A DNA stretch of 24,804 bases from JBFXIE01 sp050176255 (GTDB taxonomy: Bacteria; Pseudomonadota; Gammaproteobacteria; Burkholderiales; Burkholderiaceae_C): NCBI RefSeq assembly GCF_050176255.1, contig NZ_JBFXIE010000047.1. The stretch is one strand, 5' to 3'. The notes beneath the pieces were generated by a model. That model saw nothing but the letters and a program-made list of their open reading frames with translations. It did no database searches and had not been told where the DNA came from. Numbering within the stretch: the first letter of the stretch is position 1; the number at the start of each line of letters is the position of its first letter. Position numbers and translations under genes: made by a program. This document shows, in pieces, positions 1-7,732 of this stretch.

Positions 1-521
1 AGGTCGAGGGCCAAAAGCCCAACGGCAACCCCGAGATCGCGCTGAACTTCATCACCCCGCACCAGAAGTGGGGCATCCACAGCACGTACAGCGACAACCT
101 GCACATGCTCACGCTCAACCGCGGCGGGCCGGTGATCTGGCTCAGCGAGGACGACGCCAGGCGCGGCGGCATTGTCGATAACGACTGGGTCGAGCTGTTC
201 AACGCCAACGGCGCCATTGCGGCGCGCGCAGTGGTCAGCCAGCGCGTCAAGCCGGGCATGGTGATGATGTACCACGCGCAGGAAAAGATCATCAACACCC
301 CCGGCTCGGAGATCACCGGCACGCGCGGCGGCATCCACAACTCGGTCACGCGCATCGTGCTCAAGCCCACCCACATGATCGGCGGCTACGCGCAGTACAG
401 CTACGGCTTCAACTACTACGGAACCATCGGCACCAACCGCGACGAGTTCGTGCTGGTGCGCAAGATGCGCCGCATCGACTGGCTGGATGACGAGGCATCC
501 ACCAGCACCGCCCACGCCTGA
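1..521 (+). CDS. narG: Respiratory nitrate reductase alpha subunit NarG, C-terminal end (partial)
   Basis: This is the last 173 codons of the catalytic subunit of membrane-bound nitrate reductase, the molybdenum-bis-MGD enzyme that reduces nitrate to nitrite on the cytoplasmic face. The gene enters from the left edge, with the first full codon at position 3. The stretch around residues 15-45 (FITPHQKWGIHSTYSDN, then the LTLNRGGP segment) matches the C-terminal molybdopterin-binding domain of NarG very closely. The end of the protein (YGTIGTNRDEFVLVRKM) is also typical. The stop is TGA at 519-521, and narH follows after 18 bases, as expected in a narGHJI operon. Promoter, N-terminus and any narK genes lie outside the window. 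Confidence 0.96.
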   Translation, partial: VEGQKPNGNPEIALNFITPHQKWGIHSTYSDNLHMLTLNRGGPVIWLSEDDARRGGIVDNDWVELFNANGAIAARAVVSQRVKPGMVMMYHAQEKIINTPGSEITGTRGGIHNSVTRIVLKPTHMIGGYAQYSYGFNYYGTIGTNRDEFVLVRKMRRIDWLDDEASTSTAHA

Positions 522-539
522 GCGACAAGGAGAGACACG

Positions 540-2063
540 ATGAAAATTCGCGCACAAATCGGCATGGTGCTGAACCTGGACAAGTGCATCGGCTGTCACA
601 CCTGTTCGGTCACCTGCAAGAACGTCTGGACCAGCCGCCCCGGCATGGAGTACGCCTGGTTCAACAACGTCGAGACCAAACCCGGCATCGGTTACCCCAA
701 GGAATGGGAGAACCAGGACAAGTGGAACGGCGGCTGGGTGCGCAACCCGGACGGCTCCATCGCCCCCCGCCAGGGCGGCAAGTGGAAGCTGCTCATGCGC
801 ATCTTCGCCAACCCCAACCTGCCGCAGATCGACGACTACTACGAGCCCTTCACCTTCGACTACGACCACCTGCAGTCGGCACCGGAAATGAAGGCCGCGC
901 CCACCGCACGCCCGCGCAGCCTGATCACCGGCCAGCGCATGGACAAGATCGAGTGGGGCCCGAACTGGGAAGAAATCTTGGGCGGCGAGTTCAGCAAGCG
1001 CGCCAAGGATGTCAACTTTGAAGAGGTCCAAAAGGACATCTACGGCCAGTTCGAGAACACCTTCATGATGTACCTGCCGCGCCTGTGCGAGCACTGCCTG
1101 AACCCGGCGTGCGTGGCATCGTGCCCCAGCGGCTCGATCTACAAGCGCGAGGAAGACGGCATCGTGCTGATCGACCAGGACAAGTGCCGCGGCTGGCGCA
1201 TGTGCGTGTCGGGCTGCCCCTACAAGAAGATTTACTACAACTGGCAGACCGGCAAGGCAGAGAAGTGCATCTTCTGCTACCCGCGCATCGAGGCGGGCCA
1301 GCCCACGGTGTGCTCCGAGACCTGCGTGGGCCGCATCCGCTACCTGGGCGTGCTGCTGTACGACGCCGACCGCATCGAAGAAGCCGCCAGCGCGGAGCGC
1401 GACCGCGACCTCTACCAGGCGCAGCTGGACATCTTCCTGGATCCGAACGACCCGGATGTGATCCGCCAGGCCCGCATCGACGGCATTCCCGACGCCTGGA
1501 TGGATGCGGCGCGCAACAGCCCCGTTTACAAAATGGCGGTGGACTGGAAGGTGGCCCTGCCGCTGCACCCCGAGTACCGCACGCTGCCCATGGTCTGGTA
1601 CGTGCCACCGCTGTCGCCGATCACGGCCGCCGCGAACGCCGGTCATGTGGGCGTGAACGGCGAGATTCCTGACGTGTCGCAGCTGCGCATCCCCGTGCAG
1701 TACCTGGCCAACCTGCTCACCGCCGGTGACACCGGCCCCGTGGTGCGCGCCCTTGAGCGCATGCTGGCCATGCGCGCCTACCAGCGCGGCGTGCACGTGG
1801 ACAAGGTGCAAAACCTGGCGGTGTTGCAGCAGGCGGGCCTGTCGGTGCACGACGTGGAGGACATGTACCACGTGATGGCCATCGCCAACTACGAAGACCG
1901 CTTCGTGATCCCTTCCACGCACCGCGAATACGCCGAGAACACCTTCGACGTGCGCGGCGGCTGCGGCTTCTCGTTTGGCAACGGCTGCTCCGATGGCAGC
2001 ACTGAGGTCAGCATGTTCGGCGGCAAAAAGCCCCGCACGATTCCCATCAAGGCCGTGGTCTGA
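540..2063 (+). CDS. narH: Respiratory nitrate reductase beta subunit NarH (iron-sulfur electron transfer)
   Basis: This 507-residue ferredoxin-like subunit carries electrons from NarI haem to the NarG molybdenum centre. All four iron-sulfur binding clusters are visible: C16/C19/C22/C26, C183/C186/C191/C195, C216-x2-W219-x2-C222-x3-C226 and C243/C246 with C258/C262. The tryptophan in the third group is the family hallmark that makes that site a [3Fe-4S] rather than a [4Fe-4S] cluster. Length and cysteine spacing match E. coli NarH (512 residues) almost position for position. An AAGGAGAG ribosome-binding site precedes the ATG at 540. There is no signal peptide, as expected for a cytoplasmic-side subunit. 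narJ follows after 11 bases. Confidence 0.97.
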   Translation: MKIRAQIGMVLNLDKCIGCHTCSVTCKNVWTSRPGMEYAWFNNVETKPGIGYPKEWENQDKWNGGWVRNPDGSIAPRQGGKWKLLMRIFANPNLPQIDDYYEPFTFDYDHLQSAPEMKAAPTARPRSLITGQRMDKIEWGPNWEEILGGEFSKRAKDVNFEEVQKDIYGQFENTFMMYLPRLCEHCLNPACVASCPSGSIYKREEDGIVLIDQDKCRGWRMCVSGCPYKKIYYNWQTGKAEKCIFCYPRIEAGQPTVCSETCVGRIRYLGVLLYDADRIEEAASAERDRDLYQAQLDIFLDPNDPDVIRQARIDGIPDAWMDAARNSPVYKMAVDWKVALPLHPEYRTLPMVWYVPPLSPITAAANAGHVGVNGEIPDVSQLRIPVQYLANLLTAGDTGPVVRALERMLAMRAYQRGVHVDKVQNLAVLQQAGLSVHDVEDMYHVMAIANYEDRFVIPSTHREYAENTFDVRGGCGFSFGNGCSDGSTEVSMFGGKKPRTIPIKAVV

Positions 2064-2074
2064 GGAGCGCGCAC

Positions 2075-2773
2075 ATGTTCAAGAAAACACCCGAATCCCT
2101 GCGCCTCACGCTGCGCGCCCTGGCGCGGCTGGTGGGCTACCCCGATGCCGAGCTGCGCGCGCAGCTGCCCGCCCTGGTGGACGCGGTGCGCCTGGAGCAG
2201 GCGCTGCCCGCCGCGCGTGTGGCCGAGATCGAGGTGCTGTGCGCCCAGATCGCCGCGCTCGATGCCTTTGAGGCCGAGGCGCGCTATGTCGATACCTTCG
2301 ACCGCGGCCGCCAGACCTCGCTGCACCTGTTCGAGCATGTGCACGGCGACTCGCGCGAGCGCGGCCCCGCGCTCATCGACCTGATGCAGACCTACGAAAA
2401 GGCCGGCCTGCAGTTTGATGCGCCCGAGCTGCCCGATCACCTGTCGGTGGTGCTGGAGTTCGCCTCCACCCAGCCGCCGGCCGTGGCGCGCGAGTTTCTG
2501 GGCGAGATGGCCCACATCCTGAACGCGCTGTTCACGGCCCTGTCCGGCCGCGGCAATGGCTACGCCAGCGTGATTGCCGCGGTGCTTGAAGTGGCGGGCC
2601 AGCGCGTGCAGGCCGTGGCCCTTGCCCCCGAGCCAGCGCTGGACGATGCCTGGGCCGAGCCCGAGGCCTTTGACGGCTGCGCCACCAAGGGCCAGAACCG
2701 CCCAGGCCAGCCGCAGCCCGTGCACTTCGTGCGCAATGCGCACGCATCCAACCACCAAGGAGCATCGGTATGA
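2075..2773 (+). CDS. narJ: Nitrate reductase molybdenum cofactor assembly chaperone NarJ
   Basis: This 232-residue cytoplasmic protein is the dedicated chaperone that holds apo-NarGH until the molybdenum cofactor and proximal cluster are inserted; it is not part of the final enzyme. It shows the helical NarJ/TorD-type pattern: an ALARLVGYPDAELRAQLP start, a central YVDTFDRGRQTSLHLFEHVHGDSRERG block (written here only as a location, residues about 70-92) and the DLMQTYEKAGLQ segment. GAGGAGCG lies just before the ATG. Its last four bases overlap the start of narI (ATGA), suggesting translational coupling. Long antisense reading frames over this gene are high-GC shadows. Confidence 0.95.
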   Translation: MFKKTPESLRLTLRALARLVGYPDAELRAQLPALVDAVRLEQALPAARVAEIEVLCAQIAALDAFEAEARYVDTFDRGRQTSLHLFEHVHGDSRERGPALIDLMQTYEKAGLQFDAPELPDHLSVVLEFASTQPPAVAREFLGEMAHILNALFTALSGRGNGYASVIAAVLEVAGQRVQAVALAPEPALDDAWAEPEAFDGCATKGQNRPGQPQPVHFVRNAHASNHQGASV

Positions 2774-3507
2774 CCGCCTGGATCGACACCCTGCTGTTCG
2801 GCATCTACCCCTACATCTGCCTGTCCGTGTTCTTCATCGGCAGCTGGATGCGCTTTGACCGCGACCAATACACCTGGAAGAGCGATTCCTCGCAACTGCT
2901 GCGCACAGGCAGCCTGCGCTGGGGCAGCAACTTGTTTCACATCGGCGTGCTGTTCCTGTTCTTCGGCCATACCGTGGGCATGCTCACGCCGCACTTTGTG
3001 TACGAATCGTTCATGAGCGCGGGCGCCAAGCAGCTCATGGCCATGGTCACTGGCGGCATTGCCGGCGTGCTGGCCTTCATCGGCGTCACGCTGCTGCTGC
3101 ACCGGCGCCTGTCGGACGCGCGCATTCGCGCCACCAGCAAGACCAGCGACATCGCGCTGCTGTGGATTTTGTGGGTGCAGCTGGCGCTGGGCCTGGCCAC
3201 CATCCCGCTGTCGGCGCAGCACCTGGACGGCTCCATGATGCTGCTGCTGGCCGAATGGGCGCAGCGCATCGTCACCTTCCGCACGGGCGCCGTCGAGCTG
3301 CTGGCCACCGCAGGCTGGGTGTTCAAGGCGCACATGTTCCTGGGCATGACGGTGTTTTTGATCTTCCCGTTCACCCGTCTGGTACACGTGTGGAGCGGCT
3401 TTGGCACGCTGGCCTACATTGCGCGGCCCTACCAGTTGGTGCGTGCGCCGCGCCTCAACCTGCCTGCCGACCACAACCAGTCCAGCAATCACAGTGCTAC
3501 TCATTAA
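2770..3507 (+). CDS. narI: Respiratory nitrate reductase gamma subunit NarI (cytochrome b)
   Basis: This 245-residue integral membrane subunit oxidises quinol and passes electrons through two b haems to NarH. Five hydrophobic segments are visible (about residues 8-25, 52-75, 92-112, 128-147 and 184-206). The haem-ligand histidines fall at H57 and H67 in the second segment and at H188 and H206 in the last, the same pattern as H56/H66/H187/H205 in E. coli NarI. The start ATG overlaps the narJ stop. The TAA stop at 3505-3507 lies inside an interspersed repeat element (see the repeat entry), which also supplies the 3' flank. Confidence 0.96.
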   Translation: MTAWIDTLLFGIYPYICLSVFFIGSWMRFDRDQYTWKSDSSQLLRTGSLRWGSNLFHIGVLFLFFGHTVGMLTPHFVYESFMSAGAKQLMAMVTGGIAGVLAFIGVTLLLHRRLSDARIRATSKTSDIALLWILWVQLALGLATIPLSAQHLDGSMMLLLAEWAQRIVTFRTGAVELLATAGWVFKAHMFLGMTVFLIFPFTRLVHVWSGFGTLAYIARPYQLVRAPRLNLPADHNQSSNHSATH

Positions 3508-3556
3508 ATAGCAGCTAGCGCTTTATGTAAAAGGGCTGAAGACCCATTTGATGCAA
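3505..3556 (+). repeat. Interspersed short element, copy A (3' end of narI)
   Basis: The core, 3508-3544 (37 bp), begins ATAGCAGCTAGCGCTT and ends AAGGGCTGAAGACC. It matches cores at 8297-8333, 12847-12883 (minus) and 19392-19427. The narI stop codon TAA is in the element's A/T-rich left flank. A weak stem is possible between AGCGCTT and AAGGGCT. I recall similar elements as common between genes in Comamonadaceae genomes; that is memory, not a search. Confidence 0.75.
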
Positions 3557-3590
3557 ATTTTCTGCGGCACACCCTTGCCGGGAGAACACC

Positions 3591-4417
3591 ATGAACGACA
3601 CCCCCTGCGGATCAGGCGCCTGCGGTTGCGCCACCCGTGAAGCCCCGGTTGCCGACGCTGCCGTGGCCCGCATCAACGGCGTGCCCCTGCATGCGCCCGG
3701 CCAGCAGCCGGCGCCCGAAGAGCTGCGCCAGCGTGCCTGCACCGAGCTGCTGCGCCAGCAGGCGCAGCGCCAGGGCCTGCTGGAGGGCAGCGATGCCCCC
3801 GGCACCGACGGCGCCACCAGCGCTGCGGCATCCGCCGCCATTGAGCAATTGCTCGAGCGCGCGCTGCAGGTGCCCGACCCCTCTGAAGACGCCTGCCGCC
3901 GCTACCACGCCGCCCACCCCACGCTGGGCGGCCAGGGCGAGCGCCTGCGCCTGCGCCATGTGCTGTTTGCAGTCACGCCGGGGGTGACGTGAAGCTGCTG
4001 CGCCAGCGCGCCGAGGCCCTGCTGCTGGAGCTGCGCTGCGCCAACGACGCGGGTGAGCGCTTTGCCCAGGCTGCGCGCCAATGGTCCAACTGCCCCAGCG
4101 GCCAGCAAGGCGGCGACCTGGGCTGGCTCACGCGCAGCGACTGCGCGCCCGAGTTCGCGCGCGAAGTCTTCGGCACCGCCGAGGTCGGCGTGCTGGCCCG
4201 CCTGGTGCACAGCCGCTTCGGCCTGCACGTGGTGGAGGTGTGCGAGCGCGAGGCCGGCCAGACCCTGCCTTTCGAGCAGGTGCATGCCTCGGTCGCACTG
4301 CTGCTGCGCCAGCAGGCCTGGGTGAATGCGCTGCGCCAGTATCTGCAACTGCTGGCAGGGCAGGCGCAGGTCGAAGGCGTGCAGCTGGACGCGGCCGACA
4401 CGCCGCTGGTGCAGTAG
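3591..4417 (+). pseudogene. Parvulin-type peptidyl-prolyl cis-trans isomerase (PpiC/NifM-like), frameshifted
   Basis: Two abutting reading frames, 3591-3992 (133 residues) and 3989-4417 (142 residues from a GTG), read as one protein of about 275 residues if one base is restored near 3981-3987. The first half ends RLRHVLFAVTPGVT-stop and the second begins with KLLRQRAEALLLELR; the natural join is TPGVDVKLLRQRAE. The shift is next to a run of five G, so a sequencing error is as possible as a true mutation. The second half has the parvulin hallmarks GGDLGWLTR and SRFGLHVVEV. The first half begins with a Cys/Gly-rich CGSGACGCA stretch and has no signal peptide. In beta-proteobacteria a prolyl isomerase gene often follows narI and is thought to help nitrate reductase folding; that role is inference. 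Alternatively, the GTGA overlap could allow two separate polypeptides. Confidence 0.8.
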
Positions 4418-4440
4418 CGCGGCCGCCAGGGAGACAGCCC

Positions 4441-5118
4441 ATGCCCGACGACGAATTGCTGCAGCGGCTGCGCCGCTTTCATCTGGACGCCTTTCCCCAA
4501 TACCGCGAGCAGTTCCAGACCCTGGTGAACGAGGGCCAGCGCCCCTCCACGCTGTTCATCGGCTGTTCGGACTCGCGCCTCGTGCCCTACCTGCTCACGG
4601 GCGCCGGCCCGGGCGAGCTGTTTCTGGTGCGCAACGTGGGCGCCTTCGTGCCGCCCTACGACGGGTCGCACGGCCACCACGGCACGGCGGCGGCCATTGA
4701 ATTTGCGGTGCTCAACCTGCAGGTCAGCCGCATCGTGGTCTGCGGCCACAGTCACTGCGGGGCCATCAAGGCACTGTACGGCGAGGTGTCGCCCGAGGCC
4801 CACAACCTGCAGCGCTGGCTGGACCTTGGCCGCGAGGCCACGCTGCCCGTGCAGCCCAGTCCCGAAGCCCTGCGCCGCACCGAGCAGCGCGCCGTGGTGC
4901 TGCAGCTGGAGCGGCTGATGGACTACCCCATGGTGCGCCGGCGCGTGCAAGGCGGCGGCCTTACCCTGCACGGCTGGCATTACGTGATCGAGGATGGCGA
5001 AGTGCATGTGTTCGACGTTCAGCACGGCGGTTTTGTCGCCGCGTCAAAGGCGCAAAGCAGCGGCACCGGCCCCTATCACCCGTATGTGGAGCATGATGGC
5101 CAGGTGCTGTTGGACTGA
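4441..5118 (+). CDS. Beta-class carbonic anhydrase
   Basis: This 225-residue enzyme interconverts CO2 and bicarbonate. The zinc site is plain: C42 with the D44-R46 dyad in GCSDSR, and H103 and C106 in CGHSHCGA. The RNVGAFVPP segment (64-72) and the GTAAAIEFAV helix are also typical. I start it at the ATG at 4441, preceded by CAGGGAGAC; the frame stays open upstream to 4081, but that stretch overlaps the prolyl isomerase gene. It sits 23 bases after that gene and 42 before the NnrS gene, so it is probably cotranscribed with nar. Length is ordinary for the family. Its place inside a nitrate-respiration operon is the odd point; a link to CO2/bicarbonate or pH balance during denitrification is only inference. 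Confidence 0.92.
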   Translation: MPDDELLQRLRRFHLDAFPQYREQFQTLVNEGQRPSTLFIGCSDSRLVPYLLTGAGPGELFLVRNVGAFVPPYDGSHGHHGTAAAIEFAVLNLQVSRIVVCGHSHCGAIKALYGEVSPEAHNLQRWLDLGREATLPVQPSPEALRRTEQRAVVLQLERLMDYPMVRRRVQGGGLTLHGWHYVIEDGEVHVFDVQHGGFVAASKAQSSGTGPYHPYVEHDGQVLLD

Positions 5119-5160
5119 GGACGCCGTGCTTGCGCCGCTACTGCTGGAAGGCTGTGCCCC

Positions 5161-6480
5161 ATGACTGAAAATCAGCGCCCTGCTGTGCCCCTGCGGGCCG
5201 AAGCCCGTCGTGCTGCCGCGCAGCCGCAGCCGGATGACCAGTGGCGGCTGCAGCATGTGGCGCTGGCGCCGCACCGGCTCGGCTTCTTCCTGGCGATGGT
5301 GCTGTTGATTGCGTCCGGCCTGTGGTGGGCGCTGGTGCAGGTTGACCGTGTCAGCACGGCGCTGTCCCTGCCATATGCCGTGGCGCCGTCGCTGGTGCAT
5401 GCGGCCGTGATGAGTTTTGGCTTCTTTCCCTTGTTTTTCGCGGGCTTCTTGTTCACGGCCGGCCCCAAGTGGCTGCATGTCGATCCGCCGCCGGTATCAG
5501 CGCTCATGGCGCCGCTGCTGCTGCAGGCAGGCGGCTGGCTGGCCTGGCTTGTGGGCGCCGCCTGGGCGCAGGGCCTGGCGCTGGCGGGCTGCACGGTTGC
5601 CTGGGCCGGGCTGTTGTGGATGAGCGGGCTGTTCGTGCGCCTGGTGCTGCGCAGCCCGCAGCAAGACCAGATGCATGCGCGCAGCATTGCCGCGGCCTGC
5701 CTGTGGGGCTGCCTGTGCGTGGCCGGCCTGGGGCTGAGCCTGGCGGCAGGGCGCGCAGACCTGGCGCGGCTGTGGGTGCTCAGTGGCCTGTGGGGCTTCA
5801 TCACCGTGGTGTTTGCCGTGGTGGCGCACCGCATGATTCCGTTCTTTACCGCCAGCGCACTGCCCGCGGTGCAGGCCTGGCGCCCCTACTGGGTGCTGTG
5901 GCTGATGCTGGTGGCTCTGGCCGTCCAGGCCGCTGCCGTTTGGCTGCAGACCGCCGATGGCAGGGGCGCAGCGCTACCCGCCGTGCTCCGGGTGCGCGGT
6001 CCGCTGGAGCTGGTCGTCGGCATTTTGCTGCTGTGGCTGGTCTGGCGCTGGGGCTGGGTGCAGAGCTTCAGGAACCGGCTGCTGGCCATGCTGCACGTGG
6101 GTTTCATGTGGCTGGGGCTGGCCTTCGTGCTTCTGGGCGTGGCCCACGGGTGGGGCGGGCTGCAGGGCGCGTCGGTGTGGGATCTGGGCGCGCTGCATGC
6201 GCTCACCATGGGCTGCCTGGGCTCGCTCATGCTGGCCATGGTCACGCGCGTGTCCTGCGGCCACAGTGGGCGCGCCCTGGTGGCCGATCAACTGGCCTGG
6301 GGACTTTTCTGGCTGCTGCAGCTGGCGACGGTGCTGCGCCTGGCGGCCACCGCGCCGCTGGCCCTGGCGCCGTGGCTGCTGGCGCTGGCTGCGCTGCTGT
6401 GGGCCGGGATCATGGCGGTGTGGGGCCTGCGCCTGGCGGCCTGGTATGGCAAGCTGCGGGTCGATGGAAAACCGGGCTGA
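5161..6480 (+). CDS. nnrS: NnrS family membrane protein
   Basis: This 439-residue polytopic membrane protein of the NnrS family (haem- and copper-containing in the studied member) is associated with nitric oxide and nitrosative stress in denitrifiers. About twelve hydrophobic segments span residues 40-430. Family signatures are the VHAAVMSFGFFPLFFAGFLF region near residues 79-98 followed by TAGPKWL, HRMIPFFTASALP near residue 223, and LHALTMGCLGSLMLAMVTR near residues 345-365 with CGHSGRAL after it. A GGAAGG sequence lies about 8 bases before the ATG at 5161. Neighbours fit the family: nitrate reductase upstream, and a hemerythrin-domain protein downstream. The biochemical role of NnrS proteins is not fully settled, so the name reflects the family and not a proven reaction. 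Confidence 0.88.
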   Translation: MTENQRPAVPLRAEARRAAAQPQPDDQWRLQHVALAPHRLGFFLAMVLLIASGLWWALVQVDRVSTALSLPYAVAPSLVHAAVMSFGFFPLFFAGFLFTAGPKWLHVDPPPVSALMAPLLLQAGGWLAWLVGAAWAQGLALAGCTVAWAGLLWMSGLFVRLVLRSPQQDQMHARSIAAACLWGCLCVAGLGLSLAAGRADLARLWVLSGLWGFITVVFAVVAHRMIPFFTASALPAVQAWRPYWVLWLMLVALAVQAAAVWLQTADGRGAALPAVLRVRGPLELVVGILLLWLVWRWGWVQSFRNRLLAMLHVGFMWLGLAFVLLGVAHGWGGLQGASVWDLGALHALTMGCLGSLMLAMVTRVSCGHSGRALVADQLAWGLFWLLQLATVLRLAATAPLALAPWLLALAALLWAGIMAVWGLRLAAWYGKLRVDGKPG

Positions 6481-6487
6481 AACCGCT

Positions 6488-7150
6488 ATGCGACACATCC
6501 ACTCCCAAGATCACGCGCAGACCCAGGCCGCGGCCGCGCAGGCTTCCACGGCCGAGCTGGTGTCCGCACTGGTGCAGGCGCGCCAGACCATCCTGCCCAA
6601 GCGGCTGGGTGGCCCCGGGCCCGATGCAGCGCAACTGCAGGCCATTTTGGCGGCGGCCGGCCATGCGCCAGACCACGGCTGCCTGCTGCCCTGGCGCTTC
6701 ATCCTGGTGCCGCAGCAGGCGCGCGCCGCGCTGGGCGATGCCTTTGCCCAGGCCCTGCTGGAGCGCGACCCGCTGGCCACGGCCGATCAGCAAGAGCAGG
6801 CGCGCGAGAAGGCCTTCCGCGCCCCCGTGCTGCTGCTGGCGGTGGTGGACGAGCAGTGCGGCGACCCCGAGATCACCCCCAGCGAGCGCATGGTGTCTGC
6901 CGGCTGCGCGGTGCAAAACCTGCTGCTGATGGCCACGGCGCAGGGATTTGGCTCGGCGCTCACCAGCGGCAAGGCGCTGCATTCGCACGCGCTGCGCACC
7001 TTGTTTGCGCTGCGCGGCAGCGAGCGCGCGCTGTGTTTTGTCAGCCTGGGCAGCGTGGTGTCGCGCAAACCGGTACGCCCGCGCCCCATGCCGGCGCACT
7101 ACATAGGCACCCTGGTGCCGGGACAGGGCGTGCAGCCCTGGACATCTTGA
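6488..7150 (+). CDS. Nitroreductase family flavoprotein (YdjA-like)
   Basis: This 220-residue protein is of the FMN-dependent nitroreductase superfamily, closest in feel to the small YdjA branch. After a poorly conserved His/Gln/Ala-rich start, the core begins at residue 27 or so with LVQARQTILPKRLGGPGP, then the typical APDHGCLLPWRF segment (residues 58-69) that contacts FMN in this family. The central AGCAVQNLLLMATAQGFGS helix is a family hallmark. The C-terminal LGSVVSRKPVRPRP resembles the usual G-x-x-x-x-K-P-R-P ending. The gene starts 7 bases after nnrS, so it is surely cotranscribed; the frame is open further upstream but inside nnrS. The substrate is unknown. A role in dealing with reactive nitrogen products is suggested only by position. 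Confidence 0.87.
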   Translation: MRHIHSQDHAQTQAAAAQASTAELVSALVQARQTILPKRLGGPGPDAAQLQAILAAAGHAPDHGCLLPWRFILVPQQARAALGDAFAQALLERDPLATADQQEQAREKAFRAPVLLLAVVDEQCGDPEITPSERMVSAGCAVQNLLLMATAQGFGSALTSGKALHSHALRTLFALRGSERALCFVSLGSVVSRKPVRPRPMPAHYIGTLVPGQGVQPWTS

Positions 7151-7160
7151 CGAAGAACCC

Positions 7161-7586
7161 ATGACCGCAACCACCGAGATCCATTGCTTTGACGACCTGC
7201 TGCGCGCAGCGCGCACGCTGCGCGAGCGCCAGCGCCTGCTGTTCGTGTTCGCCGGCGCAGAGTTGCCCGCAGACGCCACGCCCGCGCAGCGCGAGCGCTT
7301 TGCGCAGGGCGAGGGCGGCGCGCTGGTGCCGCTGATGTGCGTGGACAAACTGCCCGAAGAGCTGCAGTCCTTCGACGCGCTGGTGCGCGAGTCGCAACAG
7401 TTCGAGCTGCCCGGCCAACCCTGGCGCCTGGTGTTCACGGCCGCGCTGTCGGGCACGCCCACGCAGGCGCCGTCCGAGGCCGATGCAGAAAAAGTGCTGA
7501 ACCGCATGGTCGAGGCCATGAAGAGCGGCGCCCTGGGCGCCTACCTGCCCTTCAACCGCCAGGGCGTGCCCGTGCAGCTGGGTTGA
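7161..7586 (+). CDS. Small conserved hypothetical protein in the nitrate-respiration cluster
   Basis: This 141-residue soluble protein has no signal peptide or membrane segment. Notable segments are RLLFVFAGAELP (about 25-36), GGALVPLMCVDKLPEEL (about 53-69), WRLVFTAALSG (about 92-102) and GALGAYLPFNRQG near the end. I recall relatives in beta- and gamma-proteobacteria that are sometimes labelled ribonucleotide reductase subunit alpha, but the true R1 subunit is several times longer and none of its catalytic features are visible, so I do not accept that label. It starts 10 bases after the nitroreductase gene and codon use matches its neighbours, so it is a real gene, probably working with the enzymes upstream. 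Function unknown. Confidence 0.8.
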   Translation: MTATTEIHCFDDLLRAARTLRERQRLLFVFAGAELPADATPAQRERFAQGEGGALVPLMCVDKLPEELQSFDALVRESQQFELPGQPWRLVFTAALSGTPTQAPSEADAEKVLNRMVEAMKSGALGAYLPFNRQGVPVQLG

Positions 7587-7589
7587 TGT

Positions 7590-7715
7590 GCAACACCCCC
7601 CTGCGGCGCTTCGCGCCATCCCCCCGCTCTCGCAGCGCTGCGTGCTGCGGGCAGGGGGACGCAGCCCTCGCTGCGGGGCGGCCCTTGCTTGGCTGCCCTC
7701 GCGTGGGCCCACTAT
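7590..7715 (+). repeat. GC-rich intergenic repeat-like sequence
   Basis: The gap between the hypothetical protein and the hemerythrin gene is filled by a very GC-rich segment with C-runs, a perfect 12-bp palindrome CGCAGCGCTGCG (7631-7642), flanking C5/G5 blocks able to pair (7620-7625 with 7654-7658) and a CTGCGGGGCGGCCCTTGCTT stretch. It does not look coding. It resembles a dispersed intergenic repeat I remember from Acidovorax, Variovorax and Delftia genomes. There is no second copy in this window, so the call rests on recognition and composition only. Confidence 0.5.
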
Positions 7716-7732
7716 GAAAGGCTGATACGGTC

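Noticed and set aside
1889..3504. Long antisense open frames opposite narH, narJ and narI
   Set aside because: They mirror strongly conserved nar genes; high GC makes long antisense frames common. They have no start signals and their translations are rich in low-complexity Arg, His and Gln.
3548..3562. FNR-like half site TTGATGCAAATTT before the prolyl isomerase gene
   Set aside because: Only one half matches TTGAT-N4-ATCAA, and the sequence is part of the flank of the interspersed element.
4081..4440. Upstream extension of the carbonic anhydrase frame
   Set aside because: It overlaps the prolyl isomerase coding sequence in another frame, and the ATG at 4441 has a ribosome-binding site and normal family length.
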